A stretch of DNA of 63,141 nucleotides from an uncultured Acidobacteriia bacterium (lineage in GTDB: Bacteria; Acidobacteriota; Terriglobia; Bryobacterales; Bryobacteraceae), in the NCBI GenBank assembly GCA_903923395.1, contig CAIXXM010000054.1, forward strand, positions 1 through 63,141. Reading direction: 5' to 3'. Of this stretch, positions 16,937 to 26,316 are shown in pieces (the first letter of the stretch is position 1; the number at the start of each line of letters is the position of its first letter). The position numbers were made by a program, and so were the translations under genes. The notes under the pieces are model-generated. The model was not told the DNA's origin and did no database searches. It worked only from the letters and a program-made list of their open reading frames with translations.

Positions 16937-17791
16937 CGCTTTCCCGTACAAGGCCAGCAATCTGGACCACGCCTTTTCGGCCAGCGCTTCGTTATAGACC
17001 TGCGAATCCGGCGGACACCAGCCATGGGCAGCGCCTGCGTAGACTTCAATCTCCGCCGCCAGACCTGCCTTGGCGAAGGTTTCTTTCATCACGTCCTTAT
17101 CCTTCGGGGCGCGCTGGTCATCATTCGCGGCGATCGCAATCAGGAAGCTCGCTTTGGTCTTCGCGGCCTGCGCGGTGGGACTGGCGGGCGTATCATTCAC
17201 CAGTCCGCCGCCGTGGAAGGAAGCGACGGCACCCACGCGATCCGGCACCGCTGCGGCTGTGCGGAAGGCCATCGGACCACCCATGCAATACCCCTGCGTG
17301 CCAATCTTCTTGTTCTTCGCCACGGACTTCTGGCCATCCAGCCAGGCCACGAAAGCCTTCGCATCTGTGAAGTGCGTGGTTTCGTTGAGTGTGCGCGCCA
17401 TGGGCATGACGGATTGAATGGGAGTCGCGCCGCCGGCTTCTGCCGTGGGAGCTTTCTTGGTCCGGTAGAAAGGATTGACCACCAAAACCGAGTAGCCGGA
17501 TTCGGCGAGCCGCTTGCCCATCTGGCGGAAGGCCGGGCGCAAGCCGAAAATATCAGGCCACACCACGACGCCGGGAGCCGCACCAGTGGCAGGGTGGACG
17601 AAGTACGCGTCACAGGTGCCATCCGGAGTGGTAATCATCACATCAGATTCCGTCACCGCAGCAGCATTCGCCACCTGCGGCAGCATCATCGCAATCCCGG
17701 CGCCGACCATGACACCGAACTGCTTGCGCGTCACCAGACCGCGCGCTTCAAAATCCAGGCGGTCTTCTTCAAAATGATCCTGATCACACAT
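16931..17791 (-). CDS. Dienelactone hydrolase family protein, probably exported
   Basis: 286 aa from ATG 17791, which has GGAG 6 nt upstream. An N-terminal TRKQFGVMVGAGIAMM segment resembles a weak Tat or Sec signal preceded by an acidic leader. The hydrolase shows the Cys nucleophile in GYCMGG (C169), a likely Asp in ANDDQRAP and His in AAHGWCPP, the Cys-Asp-His triad of the family. VVVWPDIFGL and HGGGL are also typical. Family members hydrolyse dienelactones or other esters; the real substrate is unknown. It is transcribed toward the restriction gene and is monocistronic. Confidence 0.88.
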   Translation of the reverse strand: MCDQDHFEEDRLDFEARGLVTRKQFGVMVGAGIAMMLPQVANAAAVTESDVMITTPDGTCDAYFVHPATGAAPGVVVWPDIFGLRPAFRQMGKRLAESGYSVLVVNPFYRTKKAPTAEAGGATPIQSVMPMARTLNETTHFTDAKAFVAWLDGQKSVAKNKKIGTQGYCMGGPMAFRTAAAVPDRVGAVASFHGGGLVNDTPASPTAQAAKTKASFLIAIAANDDQRAPKDKDVMKETFAKAGLAAEIEVYAGAAHGWCPPDSQVYNEALAEKAWSRLLALYGKAL

Positions 17792-17966
17792 GGCGTTGCT
17801 CCTTTTCTCTCTTCGACAGTGTAAACCGAAACCGTCAGTCACAGCCCTTCAAAATATTTCATTGGCGGCGTAACCCGAAGTCCATCAGTCACTTCCGGCG
17901 TGGTTGCGCACGGCTGGCCGCGACGTTCGCCAATATAGCGTTCCACACTCAAACCGGGAACTCAAC

Positions 17967-20900
17967 GTGCCAGAACGCATCTACAAACTTCAGCCAGACC
18001 GTACCCTCAGCCTTCGGGGTTTTGACACTTTCGCTGCCGCCACGAGCATCCACGACGCTTCGCCGACGGGCTTCACGGTGAGCGGCACGTTCCGCGACCC
18101 GGCGGATTTCGCCGTTGCCGTTCTCTACGATGCCGATAACTTCTACGAGCATCCCCGCATCAAATATCTTCCGGATTTTGAATTCGACGGCCTGACCCTG
18201 ACGTTTGATGTCCAATACTCCAGCGCACTGCAGCCCATTGATTCCCCCAAATTTAACTGGATTGACTGGGCCACGCTCGATTGCATTCTGAAGGACGGCA
18301 CTCCGAAGAATATCTATCTTCGTGACAATGCCATGTTGCAATCATCGGACTTTCCAGCAGCCTCCGCAGCCATCACCGTACAGACCACCAGCGACGGCAT
18401 CCAGCCCTATGACCGCTTGACTCTTTGGTTTCAGGATCTCGCCTGGGATTACATCTCGCCGCCCGGGCACCCCAGCGCGACCTTTACCTTTTATTCCCAC
18501 GGCGAAGGACATTCGCACTCCATCACCATCAATGGCCGCACTTACTCCCACACCGAAACCGGCACCGGTGGCGAGACCAGCGCCTATGTGGCTCTCGCGA
18601 TGGTAAATGCCATCAACGCCAGCGCAGGAGACCCGGATGTCACAGCATCCACCACTTCGGGTTCGAATATTATTACTTTGACCGTGAGGTACACCGGCAT
18701 CTCTGTGGCTATCAGCAGTTCTGACGGGGGGGCCAACACTCTCTACAGCAACACGACGGATCTGGTGGCCGCCACACTGGCTGCTGAAATCAACTCGACG
18801 GCCTGGGTGACAGCAAATCCAACACATGCCCTGCTGGCAAGCTGCACCGGTTCGGTGATCACAGTAACCGCAGCCCGCTATGGAACGGTCAATGTCTCCG
18901 GAACGCAGGTGATTTCCGCGTCAGGCCATACTTTCTTTGGCATGGTGCCCGGCTCTGTGATGCGTATTGGCGGCACTACCTACACAGTGGATTCCGTGCA
19001 ATCCCCCACGGCACTGACCCTGACTGCCGCGGCGGGAAGCCTGACCGGTGCGGCCTACGTTGCGCCGCGCGGGGGCCATGACGGAAATCTGATAACTCTG
19101 CTGGCGCGGAACAAGACCAGTACTTTAACCGCTGGAACCAATTCCATTCCCCTGAGTGGAGGTCGTTCTGATGTTACCTGGCGGGTCACCATTAACTTTA
19201 CTGACCAGATCCGCCAATGCTGGCTGACCTTCGCCCCGGCACTTACCATGGATATTCCGTATATCCCCGCGGAATGGCAGGCGGTGTTCTCCAACTGGAC
19301 ACTTACCGGCGATGAAACCAAGAAGATGCTGCAAGTGGCCGGGCCGGGAAGCGTACGTCTGGAGGAAACAGACACCGCCTGTACTTATACTGGCACCTGG
19401 ACGCCTAAATCCGACACGGGTTTTTATTCCCGCTATTATGCGAAATTAGCTTCGACGGCAGGAGCCTCCGTCACGGTGAAGTATACCTGCCAGAGCACAC
19501 ATGATCTCTATGTGGGAACATCGGTCGCCACCGGCCGCGGGACTGTTCACGTCACTCTGGATGGCACGCTGGTCAACACCGTGAGTACCGCCGTGACCAC
19601 CACAGAACCAGTATCGACCAGAAGGCTCCTGCAGGCCGGTGTTGCGGCCGGTACACATACCGTCACCCTCACCACCAGCGCCGATTTCTACTTTGATTTC
19701 CTCGAGGCCGCCGTACCCAGTGATATTCCCGCACCGCTCAGCGCGCGGACCAAGGTTTCCCCGGCACTCGACTTTGATACAGACCATACTTACAAGCTCT
19801 CTCCCGCACGAATACTCTGGATGTTTGACCAGCTCGGGTATGCTGCCCCCATGAATGAGTATCTCGGCGTCTTCTGGTGGAATGAGCGCAAGGTTTCCGG
19901 CGGAAGTTATGCCACAGGCATCGTGGACTTCGCCGGCACCTGGGCGGAAGGCGATTCCATCGTGTTACCGATTACTGGGACGAACCTGCGCAAGGACGTC
20001 CTGGCGACGGATGATTCCACCTCCATCGCAGCCCACTTTGCGGCTTATATCAATACGGCCTTTGTAGGTGCCATTGCCACGTCATCCGGCGGAACACTTA
20101 CGGTGAAAGGGCGCTCGCCCAGCACAATCTATACTCCAACTCTCTCCACTCCCACAGTGACTTCCACAGCGGGAACAGTCAACATCCGGCAGACGCCCGT
20201 GGATGGTGTCTATGGAGACTGGATGGTGGACGACACGGTGACGAATCCGCTGAACCGCGCCACAAGAGACTGGCATGCCGATCTGTTCGCTCTCTGCGCT
20301 GCCCGGGGGCGTGAGATTACTTCCGCGCTCTCCATGGAACTGGTGCTGCCGCCGGATGGATATGTTGCCCGCTATCCCGATGGTTCCCGCACCGCTGTAT
20401 CTACCGGAACCGTATTCGGCTCCCTGACTTCGAACCACTGCGCCATCGGCTCCTCGAAGATGCTGGCGTATCAAGCCAAAGCCTATCTCGCGCTCGCGGA
20501 GCTGCAAGCCGCCGCCGGACTAACTCCCAGCCTCCAATTCGGAGAATTCCTCTGGTGGTTCTTCGCGAGTGCCTATGGCATGGGTTTCTATGATGACGAA
20601 ACCCTGGCCACCGCACGGACAGCTCTGGGCCGGGAGTTACATGTCTTTATGACGCCGGACGATGACCCAACGGTCAACTCTTCTCAGGACGCAATCTTCC
20701 TCCGCAACCGTTTGCGCGACCACGTAGCCTCGCTGGCGGCAACCATCCGCGCCACTTATCCCACCGCGACACTGGAAGTCCTCTATCCAGATGATGTCAA
20801 TCACCCCACACCGGTGCCGGTGACTTCACCAATCATGGGCGGAAAACTCATCAATTTCATCAACCTGCCTGTAGAATGGAAAACCAAAGCCGGAAGTGGT

Positions 20901-21188
20901 CTGGATAGAATCAAAGTGGAAGCCCTGGCATTTTCCACTGCCATGCGGAATCTGGACCTCTCCGAAGAAGCGATCCAGTTATTCCCGGACTTCGGCTGGC
21001 CCAAGGACAGCGTGCGGTATCTGGTGCCGGTCTTCGGCATCGCCACACCCTGGCACAGGGAACTGGCACTGGCTTACGCGGAGGGTCTGGCCACAATTAA
21101 CTTCTGGGCCTATGACCATATCTGCCTGTATAACCTCGACGTGCCGGAGAAGGGTCTCGAAAGGCATTCCTTCCTGCTGGCAGCATAA
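17967..21188 (+). CDS. Large phage-tail-like protein (non-contractile tail sheath / TIM-barrel type)
   Basis: 1073 aa from GTG 17967 (PERIYKLQPDRTLSLRGFD); an upstream TTG at 17904 gives an unlikely Arg-rich extension. There is no signal peptide. The N-terminus resembles phage-derived proteins of acidobacteria annotated as non-contractile tail sheath; I recall this resemblance and could not check it. The middle (about 170-560) is low-charge, Ser/Thr/Gly-rich beta structure with repeated short motifs (TITVQTTSDG, ITVTAARYG), as in virion appendages. The C-terminal 350 residues look like a TIM barrel (FGEFLWWFFASAYGMGFYDDE). No other tail, capsid or terminase genes are near, so it stands alone. 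It may be a domesticated tail protein or belong to a dispersed element. Confidence 0.55.
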   Translation: MPERIYKLQPDRTLSLRGFDTFAAATSIHDASPTGFTVSGTFRDPADFAVAVLYDADNFYEHPRIKYLPDFEFDGLTLTFDVQYSSALQPIDSPKFNWIDWATLDCILKDGTPKNIYLRDNAMLQSSDFPAASAAITVQTTSDGIQPYDRLTLWFQDLAWDYISPPGHPSATFTFYSHGEGHSHSITINGRTYSHTETGTGGETSAYVALAMVNAINASAGDPDVTASTTSGSNIITLTVRYTGISVAISSSDGGANTLYSNTTDLVAATLAAEINSTAWVTANPTHALLASCTGSVITVTAARYGTVNVSGTQVISASGHTFFGMVPGSVMRIGGTTYTVDSVQSPTALTLTAAAGSLTGAAYVAPRGGHDGNLITLLARNKTSTLTAGTNSIPLSGGRSDVTWRVTINFTDQIRQCWLTFAPALTMDIPYIPAEWQAVFSNWTLTGDETKKMLQVAGPGSVRLEETDTACTYTGTWTPKSDTGFYSRYYAKLASTAGASVTVKYTCQSTHDLYVGTSVATGRGTVHVTLDGTLVNTVSTAVTTTEPVSTRRLLQAGVAAGTHTVTLTTSADFYFDFLEAAVPSDIPAPLSARTKVSPALDFDTDHTYKLSPARILWMFDQLGYAAPMNEYLGVFWWNERKVSGGSYATGIVDFAGTWAEGDSIVLPITGTNLRKDVLATDDSTSIAAHFAAYINTAFVGAIATSSGGTLTVKGRSPSTIYTPTLSTPTVTSTAGTVNIRQTPVDGVYGDWMVDDTVTNPLNRATRDWHADLFALCAARGREITSALSMELVLPPDGYVARYPDGSRTAVSTGTVFGSLTSNHCAIGSSKMLAYQAKAYLALAELQAAAGLTPSLQFGEFLWWFFASAYGMGFYDDETLATARTALGRELHVFMTPDDDPTVNSSQDAIFLRNRLRDHVASLAATIRATYPTATLEVLYPDDVNHPTPVPVTSPIMGGKLINFINLPVEWKTKAGSGLDRIKVEALAFSTAMRNLDLSEEAIQLFPDFGWPKDSVRYLVPVFGIATPWHRELALAYAEGLATINFWAYDHICLYNLDVPEKGLERHSFLLAA

Positions 21189-21197
21189 GTGACCGAC

Positions 21198-23045
21198 TTA
21201 CACCACAACCCGCTCATCGCCCTCGCGCCGCGTGATATGCAGGCGGTCCAGATGCTCCAGCAAAGGGATGGCATACTTCCGCGAGATTCCCGTCCAGTCT
21301 TTGAAGACAGGGACAGTGAACCGCTCGCCGCGCCGCGTCTGGAGTTGTGTCTTCAACGCCGAGATAGAATCCGCATGCACCACCAGTTCTTCTGCGATCC
21401 GCACCAAGCGGTTTTCCTTCAATAACTGCTGTAACAGGATCTTCGCCTGCGCCGCCTCCAACCCCGAAGCCCCCAGAACTTCCGCAACACCCGGCACAAT
21501 CAGCCCCGCGTCACGGAACACCCGCTCCATCGCAGCGCGCGCCTGTTCCTCATCCTGCCGCAACACCACCTTATGACTTTTCAGCCGGACCACTTCGTGA
21601 TCCGCCGTAATCTCCGCTGTTCCCGCCAGAGCGAGTTCGAAAACCTCCGCCGCAGCCTTCGGCATGACCTTGCTCTTGAGATCCTGCTTCGCGATGCCCG
21701 CCAGCAGGGGATTCCCCTTGTGAAACTCGCGGCACGCCTGCGCCAGAAGCTTGCGGATTTCCAAGAGCCGCGCGGTACTGATCCACCATTCCCCGGCAGC
21801 TTCAAACAGCGGTGTTTGCGGCACACTCTTGAGGCCCGTCCAGGCAATCAGATCTGCCGCCCGCAGGCCCCAGAGATGTTCCCGCAAATGCTGCTCCACG
21901 CGCTCCACCGCGGACCCTTCCAGCAGAAGCTTGAGCCGTGCGGCGCGGTCATCCGCCAATCGGTAACGCCGTGCGCTGATATCCGCGATCAACCCGCCGC
22001 CAATCGTAATCACGGGGGAAAACATCCGGATGATGAAGCGGTCCCCCGGCAGCAATTGCACAGTGTCCTTCAGCACAATCCGAACCCAGGCGGAAGCACC
22101 CGGCTGCAGCGGTCCGCCTTTCTCCAGCAAGCGGACTTCCCCTTCCACCTCCGCCGTGCCCGCGTGGAAATGGACCGGCGCACGGTTCTTCAACGGTTTC
22201 GCGGACCGCAGCAATTCCAGGCGGCAATCGAGCACCGTGACCGGACGGAACCGTCCCGCCTCCGTCAGCACCATCCCCCGCCGGACCTCTTCCGGCGCGA
22301 TGTCAGGCACATTCAACGCGGTACGCAACCCCGCGGGGGCGCGCTCCTCGGCTTTACCGAAAACCTGCACGTTCCGGACCCGCAGCAACCGCCCCAGTGG
22401 ATGCAGTTCCACCTCCTGGCCTTTCCGGACCGACCCCGCAACCAGCGTTCCCGTCAACACCGTACCGAAGCCCTTCATCGTAAAAGCACGGTCCACCGGC
22501 AAACGGAACCAGCCTGAGGCGCTCTTCTCCTCAATCACCTTCGCCGACTTCCCGATCTCCGCCAGCAATTCCGGCAACCCGGCACCCGTCATCGCGCTCA
22601 CGGCCACTTTGGGCGCGCCTTCCAGAAATGAGCCCGCGACGAACTCATCGGTCTCGAGCGCCAGCAGTTCCAGGATGTCCGCGTCCGCCAGATCTGCCTT
22701 CGTGAAAACGATGATGCCAGCTTTGACTCCCAGCAGACGGCAGATATCGAAGTGCTCGCGCGTCTGCGGTTTGATGCCTTCTTCCGCCGAGATCACGAAC
22801 AGCACCAGATCAATGCCCGCCGCGCCCGCCAGCATGTTGCGGACGAAGCGCTCATGGCCCGGGACGTCAATAAACCCCAGCCGGATGTCCTTCGTCAGCT
22901 GCAAATGCGCGAAGCCGAGGTCAATGGTGATGCCCCGCCGCTTCTCTTCGGCCCAGCGGTCGGCATCCACCCCGGTCAGCGCTTTCACCAGCGCTGTTTT
23001 CCCGTGATCGATGTGGCCGGCCGTGCCGACGATAATATTCTTCAT
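21198..23045 (-). CDS. selB: Selenocysteine-specific translation elongation factor SelB
   Basis: 615 aa, the usual SelB length. The GTPase domain has G1 GHIDHGKT (10-17), an effector [11 protein letters not shown] segment, G3 DVPGH and G4 TKAD. EF-Tu-like domains II and III follow (about 175-335, with [12 protein letters not shown]), then the long winged-helix C-terminal region (about 375-615) that binds the SECIS hairpin in mRNA. SelB carries Sec-tRNA to in-frame UGA codons. The other sel genes are not in the window. Its presence supports the in-frame TGA read at 50451 in the peroxiredoxin gene. Its ATG overlaps, on the opposite strand, the probable start of the glycosyltransferase gene. Confidence 0.96.
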   Translation of the reverse strand: MKNIIVGTAGHIDHGKTALVKALTGVDADRWAEEKRRGITIDLGFAHLQLTKDIRLGFIDVPGHERFVRNMLAGAAGIDLVLFVISAEEGIKPQTREHFDICRLLGVKAGIIVFTKADLADADILELLALETDEFVAGSFLEGAPKVAVSAMTGAGLPELLAEIGKSAKVIEEKSASGWFRLPVDRAFTMKGFGTVLTGTLVAGSVRKGQEVELHPLGRLLRVRNVQVFGKAEERAPAGLRTALNVPDIAPEEVRRGMVLTEAGRFRPVTVLDCRLELLRSAKPLKNRAPVHFHAGTAEVEGEVRLLEKGGPLQPGASAWVRIVLKDTVQLLPGDRFIIRMFSPVITIGGGLIADISARRYRLADDRAARLKLLLEGSAVERVEQHLREHLWGLRAADLIAWTGLKSVPQTPLFEAAGEWWISTARLLEIRKLLAQACREFHKGNPLLAGIAKQDLKSKVMPKAAAEVFELALAGTAEITADHEVVRLKSHKVVLRQDEEQARAAMERVFRDAGLIVPGVAEVLGASGLEAAQAKILLQQLLKENRLVRIAEELVVHADSISALKTQLQTRRGERFTVPVFKDWTGISRKYAIPLLEHLDRLHITRREGDERVVV

Positions 23046-24204
23046 GCCGCCGTTCTCATCGTACCCGCTGCTTCTCCTGTTGACGGGGTCGGTTGTCTAT
23101 TGCGTGATGGCGGTGATGGGCGCGCTGCGCTACCGGCGGGCCAGCAACATTCCGCTCAAGCGCCAAACCGTTCCGGTGAGCGTGTTGCGGCCCATGTGCG
23201 GGGCCGATGACAACACGGAAGCCTGTCTGCGCACCGTCTTCGCGCAGGATTACCCCGCTTTTGAGGTTCTGCTCTCCGTGCATGAGGAGAGTGATGCCGC
23301 CGTGCCTGTGGCGCGCAAAGTGATGGCGGAATTCCCGCACATTCCGTCGCGCTTGCTGGTGGTGGGCGTTTCCCCCCTGCCCAATGCCAAGGTCTGGAGC
23401 CTGCGCACCCTGGTGCCCGCCGCCGCCAACGAGATCATTATGATGACGGACAGCGACATTGGCCTGGAACGCGACTGCCTGGCCATCACCGTGGCGGAAC
23501 TGGCGCGCGAGGGCGTCGCGCTCATCACCTGCCCCTACCGCGCCGTCCCCGGCTGGAGTTTCTGGAGCCGCAGCGAAGCCATGGGTCTGAACACGGAATT
23601 CCTGGCGGGCATGCTCACCGCCCGCATGCTGAACGGCATGGATTACGCCATCGGCTGCACCATTGTTACCCGCAAAGCGGACCTCGAATCCATCGGCGGC
23701 CTGCTCCTGCTGCAGCGGTATCTGGCCGAAGATTTCGTCATGGGAAACCTGCTGCACAAGGCGAAGCGGGAGGTGGTGCTTTCCCGCAGCGTGATTGAAC
23801 ACCACATCGGCGGCAATGAGTTTTTGCGGAACTGGAAGCACCGCCTGCGCTGGGCGCGCAGCACACGCCGGTCCCGTGGCTGGGCCTATGTGGGCGAACT
23901 GTTTACCAAGACCACCGCGATTGCGCTGCTGCTCATTCTGATGAACCCGCAGGCCTGGGGCATCGCGGTTGTCGCCCTCTGCTTCCGCGCAGCCGCCGCA
24001 TTCTTCACCGGCATTTGGATTTTGAATGATCCGCTGCTTGAAAAGTACTGGTTCCTGCTGCCGCTCGAAGATATCTCCAGCTTCGTTACCTGGAGCCTTG
24101 GCTTCTTCGGCAAGACCATTACCTGGCGCGGGCGCGAGTTGGTATTGGCCGCCGATGGAACCCTCCAAGCCGCACAGGCGCAAGGGCCACACCCGGAAGG
24201 TTGA
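23044..24204 (+). CDS. HpnI/ceramide-glucosyltransferase-like family 21 glycosyltransferase
   Basis: 386 aa from ATG 23044, which keeps an N-terminal membrane helix (YPLLLLLTGSVVYCVMAVMG); upstream GTG 23011 is possible. The GT-A domain has VSVLRPMCGADDN, a DSD metal motif (MMTDSDIGL), an EDFVMG acceptor motif and RLRWARSTR, matching the D-D-D-(Q/R)xxRW pattern of ceramide glucosyltransferases and hopanoid HpnI. Two further membrane helices lie at the C-terminus. It probably adds a sugar to a lipid (hopanoid or sphingolipid-like) at the inner membrane. No hopanoid genes are adjacent. The start region overlaps the start of selB. Confidence 0.78.
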   Translation: MPPFSSYPLLLLLTGSVVYCVMAVMGALRYRRASNIPLKRQTVPVSVLRPMCGADDNTEACLRTVFAQDYPAFEVLLSVHEESDAAVPVARKVMAEFPHIPSRLLVVGVSPLPNAKVWSLRTLVPAAANEIIMMTDSDIGLERDCLAITVAELAREGVALITCPYRAVPGWSFWSRSEAMGLNTEFLAGMLTARMLNGMDYAIGCTIVTRKADLESIGGLLLLQRYLAEDFVMGNLLHKAKREVVLSRSVIEHHIGGNEFLRNWKHRLRWARSTRRSRGWAYVGELFTKTTAIALLLILMNPQAWGIAVVALCFRAAAAFFTGIWILNDPLLEKYWFLLPLEDISSFVTWSLGFFGKTITWRGRELVLAADGTLQAAQAQGPHPEG

Positions 24205-24296
24205 TCAGCAACGGCATCGTTCTTGCGGCCCGAAGCCGTCCGTTGTGCGGCGGTTCTTGAAAAATCGGATGCAACTCCAACCTAACTTTTGCCGCA

Positions 24297-24360
24297 TATG
24301 AAATTTCATACATAGAAGAACTTTCCGCACGTGGAAAGCGTCTCTAGAGTGCGTGGAAAG
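24297..24360. promoter_or_regulatory. Candidate operator region upstream of the tol operon
   Basis: TATGAAATTTCATA (24297-24310) is a perfect 14-bp palindrome. Next comes CTTTCC-GCACGT-GGAAAG (24321-24338), an inverted repeat, and the 9-mer CGTGGAAAG occurs twice (24330-24338 and 24352-24360). All lie in the 205-bp gap before tolQ, so they could be binding sites for a regulator of the envelope operon. No clear -35/-10 pair was found. Confidence 0.4.
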
Positions 24361-24409
24361 GCACATGGCCGACGTGTGCCCATGCTAACTTTGGGTTGGA
24401 GGAGACACG

Positions 24410-25096
24410 TTGCCGGGTCCGCTTACGGCTCTTTTATTGCAACAAACTGACATGTTGGACCTGATCATTCACGGGTCCACGTTACAGCAGGTGGTGCTGG
24501 GAATTCTTGTGCTGTTTTCCCTGTTTTCCTGGACCATCGTATTTTCGAAATGGTCAGCTTTCCGTGGTGCCAAGGAGGCGAACGCCCGGTTTGTGCGCGC
24601 CTTCCGCAAGTCCGCCACTCTGGATGCGATTGCCGTGGCCGCGGAACAGTTCCGTCCCGCGCCTCTAGTCAACGTCTTCGCGCTCGGTTATGAAGAGGCG
24701 AACCGCCAGCTGCGGACGCGCGGCAAGATTGTCAACCGCGAGTCCCTCAACCGCACCCTGCAACTGGGCACGAATGAGGAACTGGCCCGCATGGAGCAGA
24801 ATGTGAACTGGCTGGCGACCACGGCTTCGGTCTCGCCGTTCATCGGCCTGTTCGGCACCGTGCTTGGCATCATCCGGGCATTCCAGAATCTGGGCTCGGC
24901 CGGTTCCACCAGTCTGAAGGCCGTCGGCCCCGGCATCGCGGAAGCGCTGATTGCCACCGCGGTGGGTCTGGCGGCGGCGATTCCGGCGGCGATCTTCTAC
25001 AACCACTTCGGCAACCAGCTCAAACAGATGGGGGAGCGCATGGACGACTTTGCCCTCGAATTCCTCAATCTGATTGACCGGAGCCTGGGGGACTAA
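24410..25096 (+). CDS. tolQ: TolQ/ExbB-type proton channel protein
   Basis: 228 aa from TTG 24410, preceded at good distance by GGAGGAG. Three membrane helices: VVLGILVLFSLFSWTIVF near 30, and two in the C-terminal half (SVSPFIGLFGTVLGII and EALIATAVGLAAAIPAAIFYN) that form the MotA/TolQ/ExbB proton-channel domain. With TolR it uses the proton gradient to drive the TolA-TolB-Pal system, which keeps the outer membrane tied in during division. It heads a six-gene operon with 2-3 bp gaps or short overlaps, and the order fixes its identity as TolQ. Confidence 0.94.
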   Translation: MPGPLTALLLQQTDMLDLIIHGSTLQQVVLGILVLFSLFSWTIVFSKWSAFRGAKEANARFVRAFRKSATLDAIAVAAEQFRPAPLVNVFALGYEEANRQLRTRGKIVNRESLNRTLQLGTNEELARMEQNVNWLATTASVSPFIGLFGTVLGIIRAFQNLGSAGSTSLKAVGPGIAEALIATAVGLAAAIPAAIFYNHFGNQLKQMGERMDDFALEFLNLIDRSLGD

Positions 25097-25098
25097 CC

Positions 25099-25527
25099 AT
25101 GGCTTTCAACCTTGGCGGCGCGGGCGGACGGGGCAGGCGGTCACGCGGCATTGGCTCCATCTCGGAAATCAACGTCACGCCCTTCGTGGACGTCGCGCTG
25201 GTGCTGCTGGTGATCTTCATGATCACCGCGCATGCCATGGAATACGGCATTGAGATCGATGTGCCGAAGACGAAGAGCACGGCCTCCAGCACCAAAGAAC
25301 TGGCCGTGGTCAACATCAATAAAGACGGCGAGACGTATATCGGCAAACAACCGGTGAACATCCATAAGATGGCGGACAGCCTGCACCAGCGCTACCCCGG
25401 CCAGGAAGCCGTCTACCTTCGTGCCGACCGCGAAACGCCCTTCGACGTAGTGGCCCAGGTGATGAGCGAACTCGGTGAGGCGAAGTTCAAAGTCAGCGTT
25501 GTCACGCAGCCGATTGACAGCAAGTAA
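25099..25527 (+). CDS. tolR: TolR/ExbD-type protein
   Basis: 142 aa. One membrane helix (VDVALVLLVIFMITAH, about 29-44) is preceded by INVTPF; the Asp in PFVDVALVLL is the conserved proton-carrying residue of this family. The periplasmic domain has the TolR/ExbD fold, ending with AQVMSELGEAKFKVSVVTQP. The gene lies 2 bp after tolQ. It forms the channel stator with TolQ and contacts peptidoglycan. Confidence 0.94.
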   Translation: MAFNLGGAGGRGRRSRGIGSISEINVTPFVDVALVLLVIFMITAHAMEYGIEIDVPKTKSTASSTKELAVVNINKDGETYIGKQPVNIHKMADSLHQRYPGQEAVYLRADRETPFDVVAQVMSELGEAKFKVSVVTQPIDSK

Positions 25528-25530
25528 ACC

Positions 25531-26316
25531 ATGCGTGTTGCCATACAGATGAACGAAGCCGGACGCGGGGGCAACCCTGACGGAAAGTCGTTCGCTGCTG
25601 CCTTTGCGGCACATGCCGGGCTTGCGGCGCTGTTGATCTTTGCCGCGAAACATACGCCCGCCGTGGATACCTGGGGCGACCAGCATGCCAGCAGCGGTTC
25701 CGTGGGCGTGGCGATGGTCAAGAGTATTCCCATTCCGCAACGCGAAGCGCCGCCGAATCCGCTCGCGAACCAGTCGAAATCAGTCATTCCGCAGGCACCG
25801 CCCGAAAAGCCACAGCCCAAGCCGCAGGTGAAACAACCGCCCCCGGTAAAGGCGATTGAGATTCCAGACAAGGTCAAGAAAACCAAGGCGCAGAAGCCGC
25901 AGGAAACCACCATGTTCCGCGCGCCCACGGAATACAAGTCGAACCAGGTGACCTCAAAGACCGCGCCTGCCCTGAGCAATCCCATGTACGGCATGCAGGG
26001 TTCGGGCGGCATTGATATTGGCCCGGCCTCCGTGCTGGGGAACCGCTTTGGTGCCTATGTCAGCCTGATGCGCGACCGTATCTCGCAGCACTGGAACACG
26101 GCAGACGTGCGCGGCACACAGAAAGTCGCCATATCGTTCACCATCGCCCGCAACGGCGGGGTCAGCAACGTACAGATCTCGAAGCCAAGCGGCAATTATC
26201 TACTGGACAATTCGGCGAAGCGTGCCGTGGTGGATGCCAATCCTCTGCCCCCTTTGCCAACGCAATTTGAACGCAACGAAGCCACCGTCGAACTCTGGTT
26301 CCAACTAAAACAATGA
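25531..26316 (+). CDS. tolA: TolA/TonB-like energy transducer
   Basis: 261 aa. One N-terminal membrane helix (AAFAAHAGLAALLIFAA, about 18-34), then a Pro/Lys-rich linker (PPEKPQPKPQVKQPPP), and a C-terminal TonB-like domain from about 165 (YVSLMRDRISQHWNTADV, VSNVQISKPSG, AKRAVVDANPLPPLP). It spans the periplasm and passes energy from TolQR to the TolB-Pal complex. Sequence alone does not separate TolA from TonB; the position between tolR and tolB favours TolA. Confidence 0.85.
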   Translation: MRVAIQMNEAGRGGNPDGKSFAAAFAAHAGLAALLIFAAKHTPAVDTWGDQHASSGSVGVAMVKSIPIPQREAPPNPLANQSKSVIPQAPPEKPQPKPQVKQPPPVKAIEIPDKVKKTKAQKPQETTMFRAPTEYKSNQVTSKTAPALSNPMYGMQGSGGIDIGPASVLGNRFGAYVSLMRDRISQHWNTADVRGTQKVAISFTIARNGGVSNVQISKPSGNYLLDNSAKRAVVDANPLPPLPTQFERNEATVELWFQLKQ

